From positions 1 to 5,670 of the forward strand of contig JAFYUX010000072.1 of assembly GCA_017549385.1 (NCBI GenBank): DNA of 5,670 bases. Reading direction: 5' to 3'. Below are positions 5,148 to 5,670 of this stretch, one piece after another (position 1 is the first letter of the stretch; every line of letters starts with the position of its first letter). The translations under genes and the position numbers were made by a program. The DNA comes from Bacillota bacterium (GTDB taxonomy: Bacteria > Bacillota > Clostridia > Peptostreptococcales > Anaerovoracaceae). Below the pieces are notes generated by a model. The model saw nothing but the letters and a program-made list of their open reading frames with translations. It was not told the DNA's origin and did no database searches.

Positions 5148-5172
5148 TGAGTTGTTTGAAAGGAGTTTTTAA

Positions 5173-5670
5173 ATGGCACTGCCGAATTCGTTTTTCGGAG
5201 TAGTTCTTTTTATGCTTCAGAATTATGGTGGCTCGTTACTTCGTGGCGCAGGCACAACTCTTCTGATTGCTCTTATATCAACAGCTATCGGTGTTCTTAT
5301 CGGTCTGGTTGTTGGTGTAATTATGACTATTCCAGTTGGTATGAATGACGGTCCTATTAAAAAGGGTTTACTCTGGACTGTTAAAAAGATTTTATTTGGT
5401 TACATCGAACTCTTCAGAGGCACACCAATGATGGTACAGGCTATGTTCATCTACTACGGTGCTATGCAGGTGTTCAATCTCGATATGGGTATGTGGTTTG
5501 CTGCACTTTTTATCGTATCTATCAACACAGGTGCGTACATGGCAGAAACTACAAGAGGTGGTATCCTCTCTATCGATAAGGGTCAGACAGAAGGCGCAAA
5601 GGCTATCGGTATGAGCCACTGGCAGACAATGACTTACGTTATCATGCCTCAGGCTCTCAGAAATATCATG
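5173..5670 (+). CDS. Amino acid ABC transporter permease (N-terminal 166 residues; 3' end off window)
   Basis: A HisM/HisQ-type inner-membrane permease of the polar amino acid transporter family, forming the channel fed by the upstream binding protein. The ATG at 5173 has AAAGGAG (5159-5165) 7 nt upstream. The protein begins MALPNSFFGVVLFML. Hydrophobic segments lie at about 26-53 and 107-118. The conserved ELFRGTPMMVQ lies at 79-89. The EAA loop, which contacts the ATPase, starts at EGAKAIGM (140-147) and continues to MPQALRN (158-164); the usual first Ala of EAA is Gly141. A polar stretch at 56-72 separates the first segment from the RGTP region. The gene runs in the same direction as the binding-protein gene, 82 bp downstream, and probably shares its promoter through the intergenic hairpin. 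The ATPase gene is expected beyond the window. The missing part is roughly a third of the protein or less. Confidence 0.93.
   Translation, partial: MALPNSFFGVVLFMLQNYGGSLLRGAGTTLLIALISTAIGVLIGLVVGVIMTIPVGMNDGPIKKGLLWTVKKILFGYIELFRGTPMMVQAMFIYYGAMQVFNLDMGMWFAALFIVSINTGAYMAETTRGGILSIDKGQTEGAKAIGMSHWQTMTYVIMPQALRNIM

Overview
The window looks like a chromosomal segment from an anaerobic Gram-positive bacterium of the class Clostridia, perhaps Lachnospiraceae or a relative. The evidence is the Rnf gene order (C then D), purine-rich Shine-Dalgarno sites, AT-rich spacers with TTGACA/TATAAT-type promoters, a Gly-rich lipoprotein start after the lipobox, and codon habits such as AGA for Arg and AAG for Lys. 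The family-level placement is inferred from overall character, not from a database match.

Left part, minus strand (1-1807): the start of an rnf operon. rnfC (NADH-side flavin/Fe-S subunit) is complete. rnfD (membrane flavoprotein) begins 1 nt after the rnfC stop and runs off the window edge, exactly within its predicted flavin-attachment motif. Rnf couples ferredoxin oxidation and NAD+ reduction to ion pumping across the membrane.

Divergent spacer (1808-2319, 512 bp): two candidate promoters face rnfC. The nearer one is overlapped by a dyad resembling the operator of the NADH/NAD+ sensor Rex. The middle holds a short GC-rich island and a perfect 6-bp hairpin in otherwise very AT-rich DNA. 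The right side holds a weak promoter facing right and a 15-codon small ORF with a good ribosome-binding site, overlapped by mutually exclusive inverted repeats.

Middle, plus strand (2320-4047): a complete 575-residue AMP-forming acyl-CoA synthetase (long-chain fatty acid-CoA ligase type), apparently monocistronic.

Right part, plus strand (4048-5670): a regulatory spacer with repeated TGCA-type half-sites, a near-consensus ARG box and a strong promoter, then a polar amino acid ABC transporter. It comprises a complete solute-binding lipoprotein, an intergenic hairpin, and a permease cut by the window edge. The ATPase gene presumably follows outside the window. The ARG box suggests arginine-responsive control and perhaps a basic amino acid substrate, but specificity cannot be read from the sequence.

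The proteins all belong to well-known families. I see no new defence, mobile or CRISPR-like system; the points worth a second look are regulatory.
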